The position numbers and the translations under genes are program-made. This document shows positions 13,399 to 18,944 of a DNA stretch of 36,367 nucleotides, piece after piece. Position 1 is the first letter of the stretch, and each line of letters starts with the position of its first letter. The notes under the pieces are model-generated. The model ran no database searches and was not told the DNA's origin. It saw only the letters and a list, made by a program, of their open reading frames with translations. The stretch is from a virus: positions 1 through 36,367 of the IMG/VR virus record IMGVR_UViG_3300042564_001565. One strand, given 5' to 3'.

Positions 13399-14070
13399 TT
13401 ATGGTTGTTCGATTTTTGATTGTTGGATGAGAAGCGGAAATTCGGTCTGCATCGTTTCACGCTCGATGCGTTTGCAGGCGGCGGCGTAATAGTCAGGATC
13501 AATCTCCGTTGCGGTCAGGTGGTATCCGGCGTAGTGGCAGGCTATGGCAATGCTGCCCGAGCCTAAATGCGAATCAAAAATGCGGTCTCCGGGTTTGGCG
13601 TAGTTGGCCAGCAGCCAGTCGTAGAGTTTCACGGGCTTTTGCGTCGGGTGGATTCGGCCATCTTGGAGCGGGTGGCACTGGAACTTTTTCGCGGTGCTAT
13701 CGAAGGATGTCCACGCCAGTTCCGCCGCCGCGAAGCTCACTTCGTTCGAGAACATCTTATCCCATACGATCCAACAGGCGGAGTTGATGGGCAGGCGTTC
13801 GATAAAGTGATTCGCGCCCCACACGATTTGATGCTTCGACACGCGGCGGAGTTCCGCGAAGTATTCCACGGGCGGGGCCTCGTGATCCCAATCGCCCATC
13901 TTGTAGGTTGCGCGGGCATCGCCTTTCCTGCGCCCCATCCCTTGCTTGTTATCTCCCACGTGGATTCCATACGGCGGGTCAACAATCGCCAAATCGTAAA
14001 ACCCATCCGGCGTCTCCCGCATGAGATCCATGCAGTCGCCAAGTCGGAGGTCTAGGAGGTCGGTTTTCAT
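13399..14070 (-). CDS. Second DNA methyltransferase, beta-class
   Basis: From the ATG at 14070 (GACCAATG context) the protein has 223 aa. Motifs: 'LRLGDCMDLM', catalytic DPPYG (31-35), 'WGANHFIERLP', HPTQKP (141-146) and FDSHLGSGSIAIA (165-177). It differs clearly from the methyltransferase at 11031, so it is not a recent duplicate and probably has another target. A frame to 14109 adds 13 residues but would run through the structured leader. It is an orphan, with no restriction partner seen. Confidence 0.92.
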   Translation of the reverse strand: MKTDLLDLRLGDCMDLMRETPDGFYDLAIVDPPYGIHVGDNKQGMGRRKGDARATYKMGDWDHEAPPVEYFAELRRVSKHQIVWGANHFIERLPINSACWIVWDKMFSNEVSFAAAELAWTSFDSTAKKFQCHPLQDGRIHPTQKPVKLYDWLLANYAKPGDRIFDSHLGSGSIAIACHYAGYHLTATEIDPDYYAAACKRIERETMQTEFPLLIQQSKIEQP

Positions 14071-14085
14071 TGGTCTAAAAAGTTT

Positions 14086-14157
14086 CCCTCCCGCTGCTTT
14101 CCCGCGCAATCCCGGCTAAAGGTCTGACGGTTCGGCCGGCAACGTGCCACGGGAGGG
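14086..14157 (-). promoter_or_regulatory. Structured leader before the methyltransferase gene
   Basis: In this gap an 8-bp stem (CCCTCCCG/CGGGAGGG, 14086-14093 with 14150-14157) encloses 56 nt. These contain a 5-bp inner stem (CCGGC/GCCGG, 14112-14116 with 14135-14139) and an alternative small hairpin (GGCA/TGCC). On the minus strand it is followed by AAACTTTTT and then the start codon. It could be a terminator/attenuator or a cis-regulatory RNA. It matches no riboswitch consensus I could recall. Confidence 0.5.
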
Positions 14158-14167
14158 GGTTCAGCCG

Positions 14168-14368
14168 TCACTCGACGGGAGAGGGGTTAAAGGCGCGAAG
14201 AAGCTCTTGCACCTCCGCGAAGTGATGCGCCATGCAAAGCTCATCTTGCGGGAGGGTGCGGAGGAGCAGGGTCAAGCCAAGGGCCATGTAGAAGTTATGC
14301 GGGCTGTCTTCCTCGTCAAAGGCAAGCATGGCGAGGATGCGGAGGAGGTCGGAGTTGGTGAGGTTCAT
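14168..14368 (-). CDS. Small helical hypothetical protein
   Basis: The 66-aa protein is almost wholly helical and Leu-rich ('LLRILAMLAFDEEDSP', 'YMALGLTLLLRTLPQDEL'), with 'CMAHHFAEVQELLRAF' near the end. No domain is recognised. The ATGA overlap with the gene upstream supports the start. A 5-bp hairpin (CCGTC/GACGG, 14165-14178) overlaps its stop codon. Confidence 0.72.
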   Translation of the reverse strand: MNLTNSDLLRILAMLAFDEEDSPHNFYMALGLTLLLRTLPQDELCMAHHFAEVQELLRAFNPSPVE

Positions 14369-14487
14369 GGCTTGCCGATGATTTTGGTGACATGAACGTA
14401 TTTGGTAGCGCCGCTGATTTCGCAGGTCGCCACGTTGTCGAAGATCGAGATGATCCGTGTGATTTTTTCGCCGTAGATTGTTTTCAT
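14365..14487 (-). CDS. Tiny hypothetical protein (40 aa), first gene of the minus block
   Basis: The ATG at 14487 (CAACCAATG context) is the first after promoter C, and the stop overlaps the next start. The product looks like a small beta protein (MKTIYGEKITRIISIFDN, then CEISGATKYVHVTKIIGK). This size and pattern recur in phage early proteins without known function. Confidence 0.68.
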   Translation of the reverse strand: MKTIYGEKITRIISIFDNVATCEISGATKYVHVTKIIGKP

Positions 14488-14520
14488 TGGTTGGTGTGTC
14501 GCAGGTCAGGCGACGCCGGA

Positions 14521-14549
14521 GAATTACCGGATGATTCCCGACCCGTCAA
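14521..14549 (-). promoter_or_regulatory. Sigma70-like promoter C (minus strand)
   Basis: TTGACG (14549-14544), 17-nt spacer, TAATTC (14526-14521), with an A/T-rich upstream run. It shares the TTGTTGACGGG core with promoters A and B and drives the first minus-strand operon. It lies back to back with a plus-strand promoter at 14583, so this is the divergent control region of the genome. Confidence 0.83.
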
Positions 14550-14582
14550 CAAATTATTTTCGCGTTGGCAAAAAATCTTTTC

Positions 14583-14610
14583 TTGCCCTTGCTGCCGGGG
14601 GTGGTATTGG
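14583..14610 (+). promoter_or_regulatory. Divergent plus-strand promoter
   Basis: TTGCCC (14583-14588), 16-nt spacer, TATTGG (14605-14610), 12 nt before the ATG at 14623. The -10 is only moderate, but the place fits the first rightward gene. The A/T-rich stretch 14550-14580 lies between it and promoter C. Confidence 0.6.
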
Positions 14611-14622
14611 AGGGGCGAACCA

Positions 14623-14913
14623 ATGACCAAACTAACACACTACCGCAAAAACGGCCACGACTTCCAGCTTGTTCGACGCTATGCCAGAATCGCCATCTTC
14701 CACGGACAGCGCATCGGTGGCAATTCCGAAACGTGGGAAGTCATCCACATCCAATCCCACAACGGGAGGGAGATCGCCGGGAACTTTTGCCCGCCCGCTG
14801 AGTTCCCGCCGTCTAACGAACAATGGGGCGCGAAGGGATGGACGTTGACGAGCCTAGACGATGCGGAGGATCGGATGAACTCGGAGCTTGTGAAACTCAA
14901 CCAACCGAACTAA
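14623..14913 (+). CDS. Conserved phage hypothetical protein, first rightward gene
   Basis: From the ATG at 14623 (GAACCAATG context) the product is 96 aa. It is beta-rich (FQLVRRYARIAIFHGQRIGG, then WEVIHIQSHNGREI) and ends 'WGAKGWTLTSLDDAEDRMNSEL'. The longer open frame to 14392 crosses the divergent promoters and is not used. The domain is unknown. Confidence 0.78.
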   Translation: MTKLTHYRKNGHDFQLVRRYARIAIFHGQRIGGNSETWEVIHIQSHNGREIAGNFCPPAEFPPSNEQWGAKGWTLTSLDDAEDRMNSELVKLNQPN

Positions 14914-15140
14914 TGAGCGACGACTATACATGGGCTTATTGCAACGATCAGACGGTGCGATACATGGTGGACACCGGGGAGGACGCGCAAGCCATCATCG
15001 GCCAACTCGCCAAGGAGAAGAAAGTCTTAATCGACAAGATTCTGATGCTCCACTCCATAGCCCCGCGCAAGGTCAAACTGCCCGGTGGCGGCGTTGCAAT
15101 CTGGCGTTGCCCTGATGAGCTCGTGCCGGATGCTGAGTAA
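14913..15140 (+). CDS. Hypothetical early protein
   Basis: The ATG shares its A with the preceding stop (TAATG). The 75-aa product has an acidic, Tyr/Trp-containing start (SDDYTWAYCNDQTVRYM), a helix 'DAQAIIGQLAKEKKVLIDKILML' and a short beta end ('VKLPGGGVAIWRCPDE'). No family is recognised. Confidence 0.72.
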   Translation: MSDDYTWAYCNDQTVRYMVDTGEDAQAIIGQLAKEKKVLIDKILMLHSIAPRKVKLPGGGVAIWRCPDELVPDAE

Positions 15141-15170
15141 ACTTCCCGATTGACACCCCCGCCCGAGATT

Positions 15171-15527
15171 ATGAGAACCAAAACAGTCAAACGTCATTAT
15201 TGCGACCATTGCAACAAAGGCATGTTTTTCCGCCCATCGATGGAAACGCATGAAAAGCATTGCACGATGAATCCTGATAGGGTTTGCCGAATGTGCCAAT
15301 TCGTCGGCTTGGATCAAGTTCCCATGCCCGAGCTTGTTGCCGCCGCGAAACTAGCCGACCCGATGACGGGCGAGGACATAGGCAAATTACGCGAGCTTTC
15401 GAACGGATGCCCCGCTTGCATGCTTGCCGCTCTTCGTATGGCCGGGACCAGTATTGACGATTTCAATTTCAAGGAGGAATCAACGCGGCTATTTGAGGCA
15501 ATGAAGGATTTTCGAAATGGGAATTGA
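15171..15527 (+). CDS. Zinc-finger phage protein (C2H2-like plus CxxC pairs)
   Basis: The start at 15171 is preferred to 15150; it follows the recurrent TTGACAC motif at 15150. The 118-aa protein begins 'KRHYCDHCNKGMFF' with Cys11 and Cys14, then 'METHEKHC' with His27, His30 and Cys31, a C2H2-like finger. Two more pairs follow: 'CRMC' (39-42) and 'CPAC' (80-83), likely a second zinc site. The family is seen in phages, with unknown function; DNA binding is plausible. The TGA stop lies inside the -35 of the next promoter. Confidence 0.82.
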   Translation: MRTKTVKRHYCDHCNKGMFFRPSMETHEKHCTMNPDRVCRMCQFVGLDQVPMPELVAAAKLADPMTGEDIGKLRELSNGCPACMLAALRMAGTSIDDFNFKEESTRLFEAMKDFRNGN

Positions 15528-15551
15528 CACCCCCGCCCGATTTGCTAGTTT
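15524..15551 (+). promoter_or_regulatory. Sigma70-like promoter before the structured leader
   Basis: TTGACA (15524-15529), 16-nt spacer, TAGTTT (15546-15551). The 18-nt word ATTGACACCCCCGCCCGA is shared exactly with the site at 15149. Transcription would start near 15558 and run through the structured leader into the HNH gene. Confidence 0.78.
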
Positions 15552-15577
15552 GCGGCGTCGCCTTTGGTGGCCGTCCG

Positions 15578-15688
15578 ATGAGAGCCGGAATGAAAGCAAT
15601 CCCCACAATGCGCCCCGTCGCTTCAGCATGCCGCCCCCTTGGGGTGGGTTCTCCATGCCGAGGCCTCGGGGCGATCCTTTTACGGTAA
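15578..15688 (+). CDS. 36-codon ORF (RPLG-type peptide) overlapping a structured leader
   Basis: An ATG at 15578 (second ATG at 15590) opens 36 codons; its TAA directly abuts the HNH start at 15689. The peptide includes 'MRPVASACRPLGVGSPCRGLGA', with a repeated Cys-Arg-(Pro)-Leu-Gly / Cys-Arg-Gly-Leu-Gly pattern. The same DNA folds strongly at 15611-15673, so the open frame may be real, may be a leader peptide, or may follow from constrained RNA sequence. No known domain applies. Confidence 0.45.
   Translation: MRAGMKAIPTMRPVASACRPLGVGSPCRGLGAILLR
15611..15673 (+). ncRNA. Predicted structured RNA leader upstream of an HNH gene
   Basis: Three nested helices are visible: CGCCCCG/CGGGGCG (15611-15617 with 15667-15673), GCATG/CATGC (15626-15630 with 15654-15658) and CCGCCC/GGGUGG, including one G-U pair (15631-15636 with 15642-15647). 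The 12-nt palindrome CCGAGGCCTCGG (15658-15669) sits on the 3' side and could pair in an alternative fold or a dimer. It follows a good promoter. The structure is read by eye; its function is unknown. Confidence 0.55.
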
Positions 15689-16195
15689 ATGAGAACTTAC
15701 TCCCAAAAACTACTCGATCCCCGCTGGCAACGCAAACGGCTTGAAATCATGGAGCGTGATGGCTGGAAATGCCGTCATTGCTTGAATGACAAGAAAACTC
15801 TTCACGTTCACCATCGTGAATACATAAAGAACAGGGAACCATGGGATTATCCAGATGAGAATTTCAAAACGCTGTGTGAGTCCTGCCACGAATTTGAGCA
15901 TGGAGAAAAACGTGATGATGAAGTAATGAAAATTCTTTCAGACGCAATAAGATCGGACGCTTCCACACAAAAATTTGTGGTCCAGCTTGCATGGTTAGCG
16001 GTGATGTATAAGCTTTTGATGTATCATCATAATAATTGGGAAACCCCCAAGGGCGAGGAATGTTTTAAGAAATACCTAAGTTTGATGGAGAAATCAAAGC
16101 GTGCCAGAGAAATAGTTCGGTTGTTTTTGGATAATACTGAAGCAATCGCCAAACTTGAAATTGATCCATCGGACGATCAGGAAGTCGAAATATGA
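15689..16195 (+). CDS. HNH endonuclease
   Basis: The 168-aa protein has a compact HNH domain with structural zinc: 'SQKLLDPRWQRKRLEIMERDGWKCRHC' (Cys28, Cys31), 'TLHVHHREYIKNREPWDYPDENF' (His41-His42) and 'TLCESCHEFEH' (Cys63, Cys66). The C-terminal 90 residues are helical and not recognised. Such proteins nick or cut DNA and are often mobile or act in packaging. It lies between a structured leader and the replication initiator, far from the terminase, so a homing or regulatory role is more likely than packaging (inference). The base composition is more AT-rich than its neighbours. Confidence 0.9.
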   Translation: MRTYSQKLLDPRWQRKRLEIMERDGWKCRHCLNDKKTLHVHHREYIKNREPWDYPDENFKTLCESCHEFEHGEKRDDEVMKILSDAIRSDASTQKFVVQLAWLAVMYKLLMYHHNNWETPKGEECFKKYLSLMEKSKRAREIVRLFLDNTEAIAKLEIDPSDDQEVEI

Positions 16196-16224
16196 TTGAC
16201 TGTAACGCCTTGTAACGCTACTGT
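16196..16224 (+). promoter_or_regulatory. Promoter of the initiator gene, embedded in iterons
   Basis: TTGACT (16196-16201), 17-nt spacer, TACTGT (16219-16224), then 6 nt to the ATG at 16231, so the mRNA could be leaderless. Two GTAACGC iterons fill the spacer and a third overlaps the -10. Binding of the initiator there would block the promoter, a classical autoregulation layout (inference). Confidence 0.65.
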
Positions 16225-16229
16225 AACGC
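16202..16229 (+). repeat. Iteron array 1 (three GTAACGC copies)
   Basis: GTAACGC occurs at 16202-16208, 16212-16218 and 16223-16229, each preceded by T. The spacing is 10 and 11 bp, one helical turn, so all copies face the same side of the DNA. It lies directly upstream of the initiator-like gene. Confidence 0.8.
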
Positions 16230-16230
16230 C

Positions 16231-17064
16231 ATGTTCGTAAAGCTATTCACTCAGATACTCGACTCATCCATCGCCGATGATCGCCGCTTGCGCCATTTCT
16301 TCACCGATCTACTGCTTTGCGCGGACCCTAAAGGCTACGTAATGATGACGGAATCAGCCATCGCCCGCCGCATCGGAACCACGCTTGAGGAGGTTGAATG
16401 GGGTATTGCGGAACTGGAAAAGCCCGACCCTCGCAGTAAAACACCTGACATGGAAGGCAGGCGGATTGAGCGTCTGGAGGGCACTGGATATGGATGGCGA
16501 ATCATCAATTTTGAGGCTTACAAGTTTCTGAAAAGTGCCGACGAAATGCGCGAAAAAACCAAGGAGCGAGTTCGTAAGCATCGGGAAAACAAAGCCTTAC
16601 AAAGCAGTAACGCCGATGTAACACCTTGTAACGCTGGTAACACCACGAAGAGGAAGAGGCAGACGCAAAGGAAGAAGCAGAATGAAGAGGAAGAGAATAC
16701 CCCTAGCGGGGAGGAGGATGAAATCTTCGAAAGCTGGAACGTGATGGCTTCACAAACCGGACTCCCAAAAATCGCCAAATCCTCAACCGAACGCCGCGCC
16801 AAAGCCAAGACCCGACTCCGCGATCAATTCTTCCGCGACAACTGGAGGGAAGGAATCGAAGCCATCAAGGAACGCGGATTCCTACGCGGCCAGAATGACC
16901 GGGGATGGGAGGCGACAATCGACTGGTTCTTGAAGCCCGAAAGCCTCATCCGTATCGTCGAGGGGCAATACAAGGACAAGGTGCCGACACAGCAGGAACT
17001 AGCCCCCCGCTGCTTCCCCGGCGAGATGATCCCCGAAAAGAAACCACTCCCGCCCGTTTTCTGA
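16231..17064 (+). CDS. Replication initiator-like protein (O/DnaD-type)
   Basis: The 277-aa protein has a winged-helix-like N-terminal domain (about 1-110: 'LRHFFTDLLLCADPKGYVMMTESAIARRIGTTLEEVEWGIAELEKPD' and 'GYGWRIINFEAYKFL'), a charged linker (about 111-170, rich in Lys, Arg, Glu) and a C-terminal domain with 'FRDNWREGIEAIKERGFLRGQNDRGWEATIDWFLKPESLIRIVEGQY'. This order is typical of phage initiators that bind the origin and recruit the helicase loader. Four iterons lie inside its linker-coding region, as lambda's origin lies inside gene O. The start at 16231 fits the promoter 6 nt upstream. Confidence 0.83.
   Translation: MFVKLFTQILDSSIADDRRLRHFFTDLLLCADPKGYVMMTESAIARRIGTTLEEVEWGIAELEKPDPRSKTPDMEGRRIERLEGTGYGWRIINFEAYKFLKSADEMREKTKERVRKHRENKALQSSNADVTPCNAGNTTKRKRQTQRKKQNEEEENTPSGEEDEIFESWNVMASQTGLPKIAKSSTERRAKAKTRLRDQFFRDNWREGIEAIKERGFLRGQNDRGWEATIDWFLKPESLIRIVEGQYKDKVPTQQELAPRCFPGEMIPEKKPLPPVF
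16607..16643 (+). repeat. Iteron array 2 inside the initiator gene; candidate replication origin
   Basis: GTAACGC/GTAACAC occur at 16607-16613, 16618-16624, 16628-16634 and 16637-16643 (spacing 11, 10, 9 bp). The words match array 1, 380 bp upstream. They encode a low-complexity Ser/Asn/Thr linker (SNADVTPCNAGNTTK), so the DNA rather than the protein may be under selection. A purine-rich AAGAGGAAG stretch follows at once and could be the melting region (inference). Confidence 0.78.
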
Positions 17065-17107
17065 AACCGCAAATAACCACCCACCCCAACCAAACCATAA
17101 CCACCCC

Positions 17108-17158
17108 ATGAAACCAACCAAGCAGCACCTCATCACCGAACACGAAAGCAAACCATGA
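17108..17158 (+). CDS. Mini-ORF (16 aa)
   Basis: ATG to TGA, 17 codons, basic peptide (MKPTKQHLITEHESKP), following a C/A-rich untranslated stretch (17065-17107). Its stop overlaps the next mini-ORF start (ATGA), which is the only sign that it is translated. Confidence 0.35.
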   Translation: MKPTKQHLITEHESKP

Positions 17159-17205
17159 TTACAGTAAACATCAACGTAACCAAGATTCCCCGCGAAAACC
17201 CTTGA
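17155..17205 (+). pseudogene. Possible remnant of an SSB-like gene start
   Basis: The 16-codon frame reads MITVNINVTKIPRENP. The first 11 residues resemble the usual N-terminus of the phage SSB-like family whose intact member starts at 17937 (MKTARIDYSKI, then DQTALFHGKQGTYLN). It stops after the shared K-I, exactly where the family would continue. Between the two copies lie the small RGG gene and an AT-rich HNH gene. I read it as a 5' remnant left by an insertion; a chance match of this length is possible. Confidence 0.4.
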
Positions 17206-17229
17206 CTAGCCAAGCCGCTTTGGTAAGAT
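17202..17229 (+). promoter_or_regulatory. Sigma70-like promoter before the RGG gene
   Basis: TTGACT (17202-17207), 16-nt spacer, TAAGAT (17224-17229), then 5 nt to the ATG at 17235, giving a leaderless or nearly leaderless mRNA. The TGA stop of the mini-ORF is part of the -35. Confidence 0.8.
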
Positions 17230-17234
17230 CCGCC

Positions 17235-17426
17235 ATGAAAGATGAAATTAAACGATACCTGTCAGAAATCGGGAAACGAGGAGGTTGCTCAAAATCCCAA
17301 AAGAAAACAGAGGCGGCGAGGAGAAATGCCAAAAGACCTCGCCGAAAGAAAGCGCATGCTTGCCAGATTGAGGTATTACAAAAACAGGGAAAAGAACCTA
17401 AAAGCGGTCAAGGATTACAGGGATAG
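17235..17426 (+). CDS. Small RGG/KR-rich phage protein, 3' end altered by the HNH gene
   Basis: From the ATG at 17235 the frame encodes 63 aa. The first 40 (MKDEIKRYLSEIGKRGG..., SKSQKKTEAARRNAK) match the pattern of small phage/bacterial 'E-I-G-x-R-G-G-x...K-T-x-A-A-R-x-N' proteins, which normally end soon after. The last ~20 residues come from the DNA that also encodes the HNH protein in another frame (overlap 101 nt). The natural C-terminus was therefore probably replaced when the HNH gene arrived. The function of the family is unknown. Confidence 0.65.
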   Translation: MKDEIKRYLSEIGKRGGCSKSQKKTEAARRNAKRPRRKKAHACQIEVLQKQGKEPKSGQGLQG

Positions 17427-17940
17427 AAACAAGGAAAAAGTAGCACTCGCAAAAAAACTTGACGCGGAAAGAAACAAGGATCGCGTCAAAAACACAAGAA
17501 TCAGGCATTACCTAAAAAACAAGGAATCAATCGACAAGAGGGTAAAAAACTGGAAGAAAAACAATAGAGCTAGGCTCAACGAAAGGAATAGGCAGCGATA
17601 TAAAACCGATGTAGCATACAGAATAACTGTAAATTATAGAAATAGGTTTTATGATGTCGTCAAAAACAAGAGAACTAGCAAATCAATAAAATTCCTAGGT
17701 TGCTCCATAGATCATTTCAAGGAATACCTAGAATCACTCTTTACAAAAAAAATGACATGGGAAAACCACGGAACTTATTGGCACATTGACCACATCATGC
17801 CATGCGCTTCATTTGATTTGACTGATGAGGCACACCAAAAACGATGCTTTCACTACACCAACATGCAGCCATTAGAGGCTAAGAAAAATTTAACCAAAAA
17901 CAAAACACAACCCCAAAGCCATCAATTTTTACTTTTATGA
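17326..17940 (+). CDS. HNH homing endonuclease, AT-rich insertion
   Basis: From the ATG at 17326 the product is 204 aa (an ATG at 17242 would add 28 residues, overlapping the RGG gene almost fully). The N-terminal half is a long Lys/Arg/Asn-rich helix region (KNREKNLKAVKDYRDRNKEK...). The C-terminal part has the HNH signature 'YWHIDHIMPCASFDL' and 'HYTNMQPLEAKKNLTKNK'. The DNA is visibly A-rich and unlike its neighbours, a sign of recent transfer. Its stop overlaps the start of the SSB-like gene (ATGA), so it has become part of the operon. Confidence 0.9.
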   Translation: MPKDLAERKRMLARLRYYKNREKNLKAVKDYRDRNKEKVALAKKLDAERNKDRVKNTRIRHYLKNKESIDKRVKNWKKNNRARLNERNRQRYKTDVAYRITVNYRNRFYDVVKNKRTSKSIKFLGCSIDHFKEYLESLFTKKMTWENHGTYWHIDHIMPCASFDLTDEAHQKRCFHYTNMQPLEAKKNLTKNKTQPQSHQFLLL

Positions 17941-18212
17941 AAACAGCACGAATCGACTACTCGAAAATTGACCAAACCGCCCTATTCCACGGGAAGCAGG
18001 GAACATACCTAAACATCGTTCTCCACGACAAGCCGACTGAATACGGCGATGGATTCATCACGCAGGATTTAGGCCAGGAGCGACGCAAGGCAGGCGAGCG
18101 CGGTCCTATCCTTGGAAACTGGAAAAACCTCGCCACGCCAGCCCCAGCGCCAAAGACGGCCCAGCCTAAGCAGGGGGAGGATTTCGATACCCAGGATGAC
18201 GTGCCTTTCTGA
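17937..18212 (+). CDS. SSB-like phage protein with acidic C-terminal tip
   Basis: The 91-aa protein belongs by pattern to a small phage family: 'SKIDQTALFHGKQGTYLNIVLHDKP', 'GDGFITQDLGQERRKAGERGPILGNWKNL', then a Pro/Ala linker and the tail 'DTQDDVPF'. That tail is the hallmark of single-strand DNA-binding proteins, which use it to dock replication and repair partners. A role in coating ssDNA at the fork or for RecT is likely (inference). It is shorter than bacterial SSB. It is translationally coupled to the upstream HNH gene. Confidence 0.8.
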   Translation: MKTARIDYSKIDQTALFHGKQGTYLNIVLHDKPTEYGDGFITQDLGQERRKAGERGPILGNWKNLATPAPAPKTAQPKQGEDFDTQDDVPF

Positions 18213-18238
18213 AAAATCACCCGCCCCAAAAATAATTG

Positions 18239-18266
18239 TTGCCAAGTTGCCGGATGTTTGTAAGAT
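18239..18266 (+). promoter_or_regulatory. Sigma70-like promoter before the gene at 18291
   Basis: TTGCCA (18239-18244), 16-nt spacer, TAAGAT (18261-18266), with AAAAATAATTG upstream. The -10 and spacing are the same as in the promoter at 17202. The 5' leader would be about 18 nt and ends ACAAACCAATG. Confidence 0.75.
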
Positions 18267-18290
18267 GGGCGCACACCAACCGACAAACCA

Positions 18291-18632
18291 ATGACAACCA
18301 CCACCACCAACTACGAAAACGCAATCCGCTACATGGTATCTCTCAACCAAGGAGCTACCCCTGCGCAATGCCGCCAATACCTCGACCTGCAAATCAAAGT
18401 ACTGGGAGAGGAAGCAGGCATCGCAAAAATCTACCGCCAAGGCCGTTATGGAAAACTCGTCGGGCCTGTCAGTGATGCGCTCGGAACCAAGCAAAGCCAA
18501 TCCCGATGGGATGACGCCAATGAAGGATTCGTTATTACCCGGAACGGAATTGACGTCGTTCAGTGGCTCAATGAAAAGATCGCCAGCGGCATGACCGACG
18601 AGCAAATCCTCGAATCAGCTAAAAACGCATAA
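18291..18632 (+). CDS. Hypothetical protein, early region
   Basis: The 113-aa protein starts with a Thr run and has helical segments ('AQCRQYLDLQIKVLGEEAGIAKIY', 'GIDVVQWLNEKIASGMTDEQILESAKNA'). The central 'GKLVGPVSDALGTKQSQSRWDDANEGFVITRNG' looks globular. No domain is recognised. Alone behind its own promoter, it may be highly expressed early. A GC-rich hairpin (GCCGGG/CCCGGC, 18642-18659) without a T tract lies just downstream. Confidence 0.75.
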   Translation: MTTTTTNYENAIRYMVSLNQGATPAQCRQYLDLQIKVLGEEAGIAKIYRQGRYGKLVGPVSDALGTKQSQSRWDDANEGFVITRNGIDVVQWLNEKIASGMTDEQILESAKNA

Positions 18633-18674
18633 ACGAACACGCCGCCGGGTTCTACCCCCGGCACACAAAAACCA

Positions 18675-18944
18675 ATGAACCTACTCCCACCAAACCCGAC
18701 GCCGTTTGACTACTTCCACGCGATCCGCGCCTTAGCCTCCCGCGAAGGCAACAAGGCGATTTTCGACCTAGCGGACGCGGCGATGAATCTGCCCGAGCCG
18801 AAGGGACAGACGCCGGAAACGGATGCGGCGTGGAAATGGGCGAACAAGTGCGACGAATGGGATGAGGTTGTGTCAGCCAAATTCGCCCGTAACCTCGAAC
18901 GCCAGCGAGACGAAGCCCGCGCAACCCTCAACCCAAAGCCATGA
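18675..18944 (+). CDS. Conserved phage hypothetical protein (TPETDAAW type)
   Basis: The 89-aa protein contains 'TPETDAAWKWANKCDEWDEVVSAKFARNLERQRDEARATL', a phrase frequent in small phage proteins: a TPETD start followed by a coiled coil ending in ERxRDEA. The N-terminal 'PPNPTPFDYFHAIRAL' is less typical. Function unknown. It is coupled to the helicase-loader-like gene by ATGA. Confidence 0.78.
   Translation: MNLLPPNPTPFDYFHAIRALASREGNKAIFDLADAAMNLPEPKGQTPETDAAWKWANKCDEWDEVVSAKFARNLERQRDEARATLNPKP

Noticed and set aside
14086-14157. SAM or SAH riboswitch before the methyltransferase
   Set aside because: No core consensus sequence of these riboswitches as I know them could be matched; only a structured attenuator-like element is supported.
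15600-16195. HEARO/IscB-type RNA-guided HNH system suggested by structured RNA before an HNH gene
   Set aside because: The protein is only 168 aa with a zinc-type HNH and no RuvC domain, and the leader is far shorter than HEARO RNA. The RNA is kept as a separate finding.
18642-18659. Intrinsic terminator after the gene at 18291
   Set aside because: A GC hairpin is present but no T tract follows, and transcription must continue into the next coupled genes.
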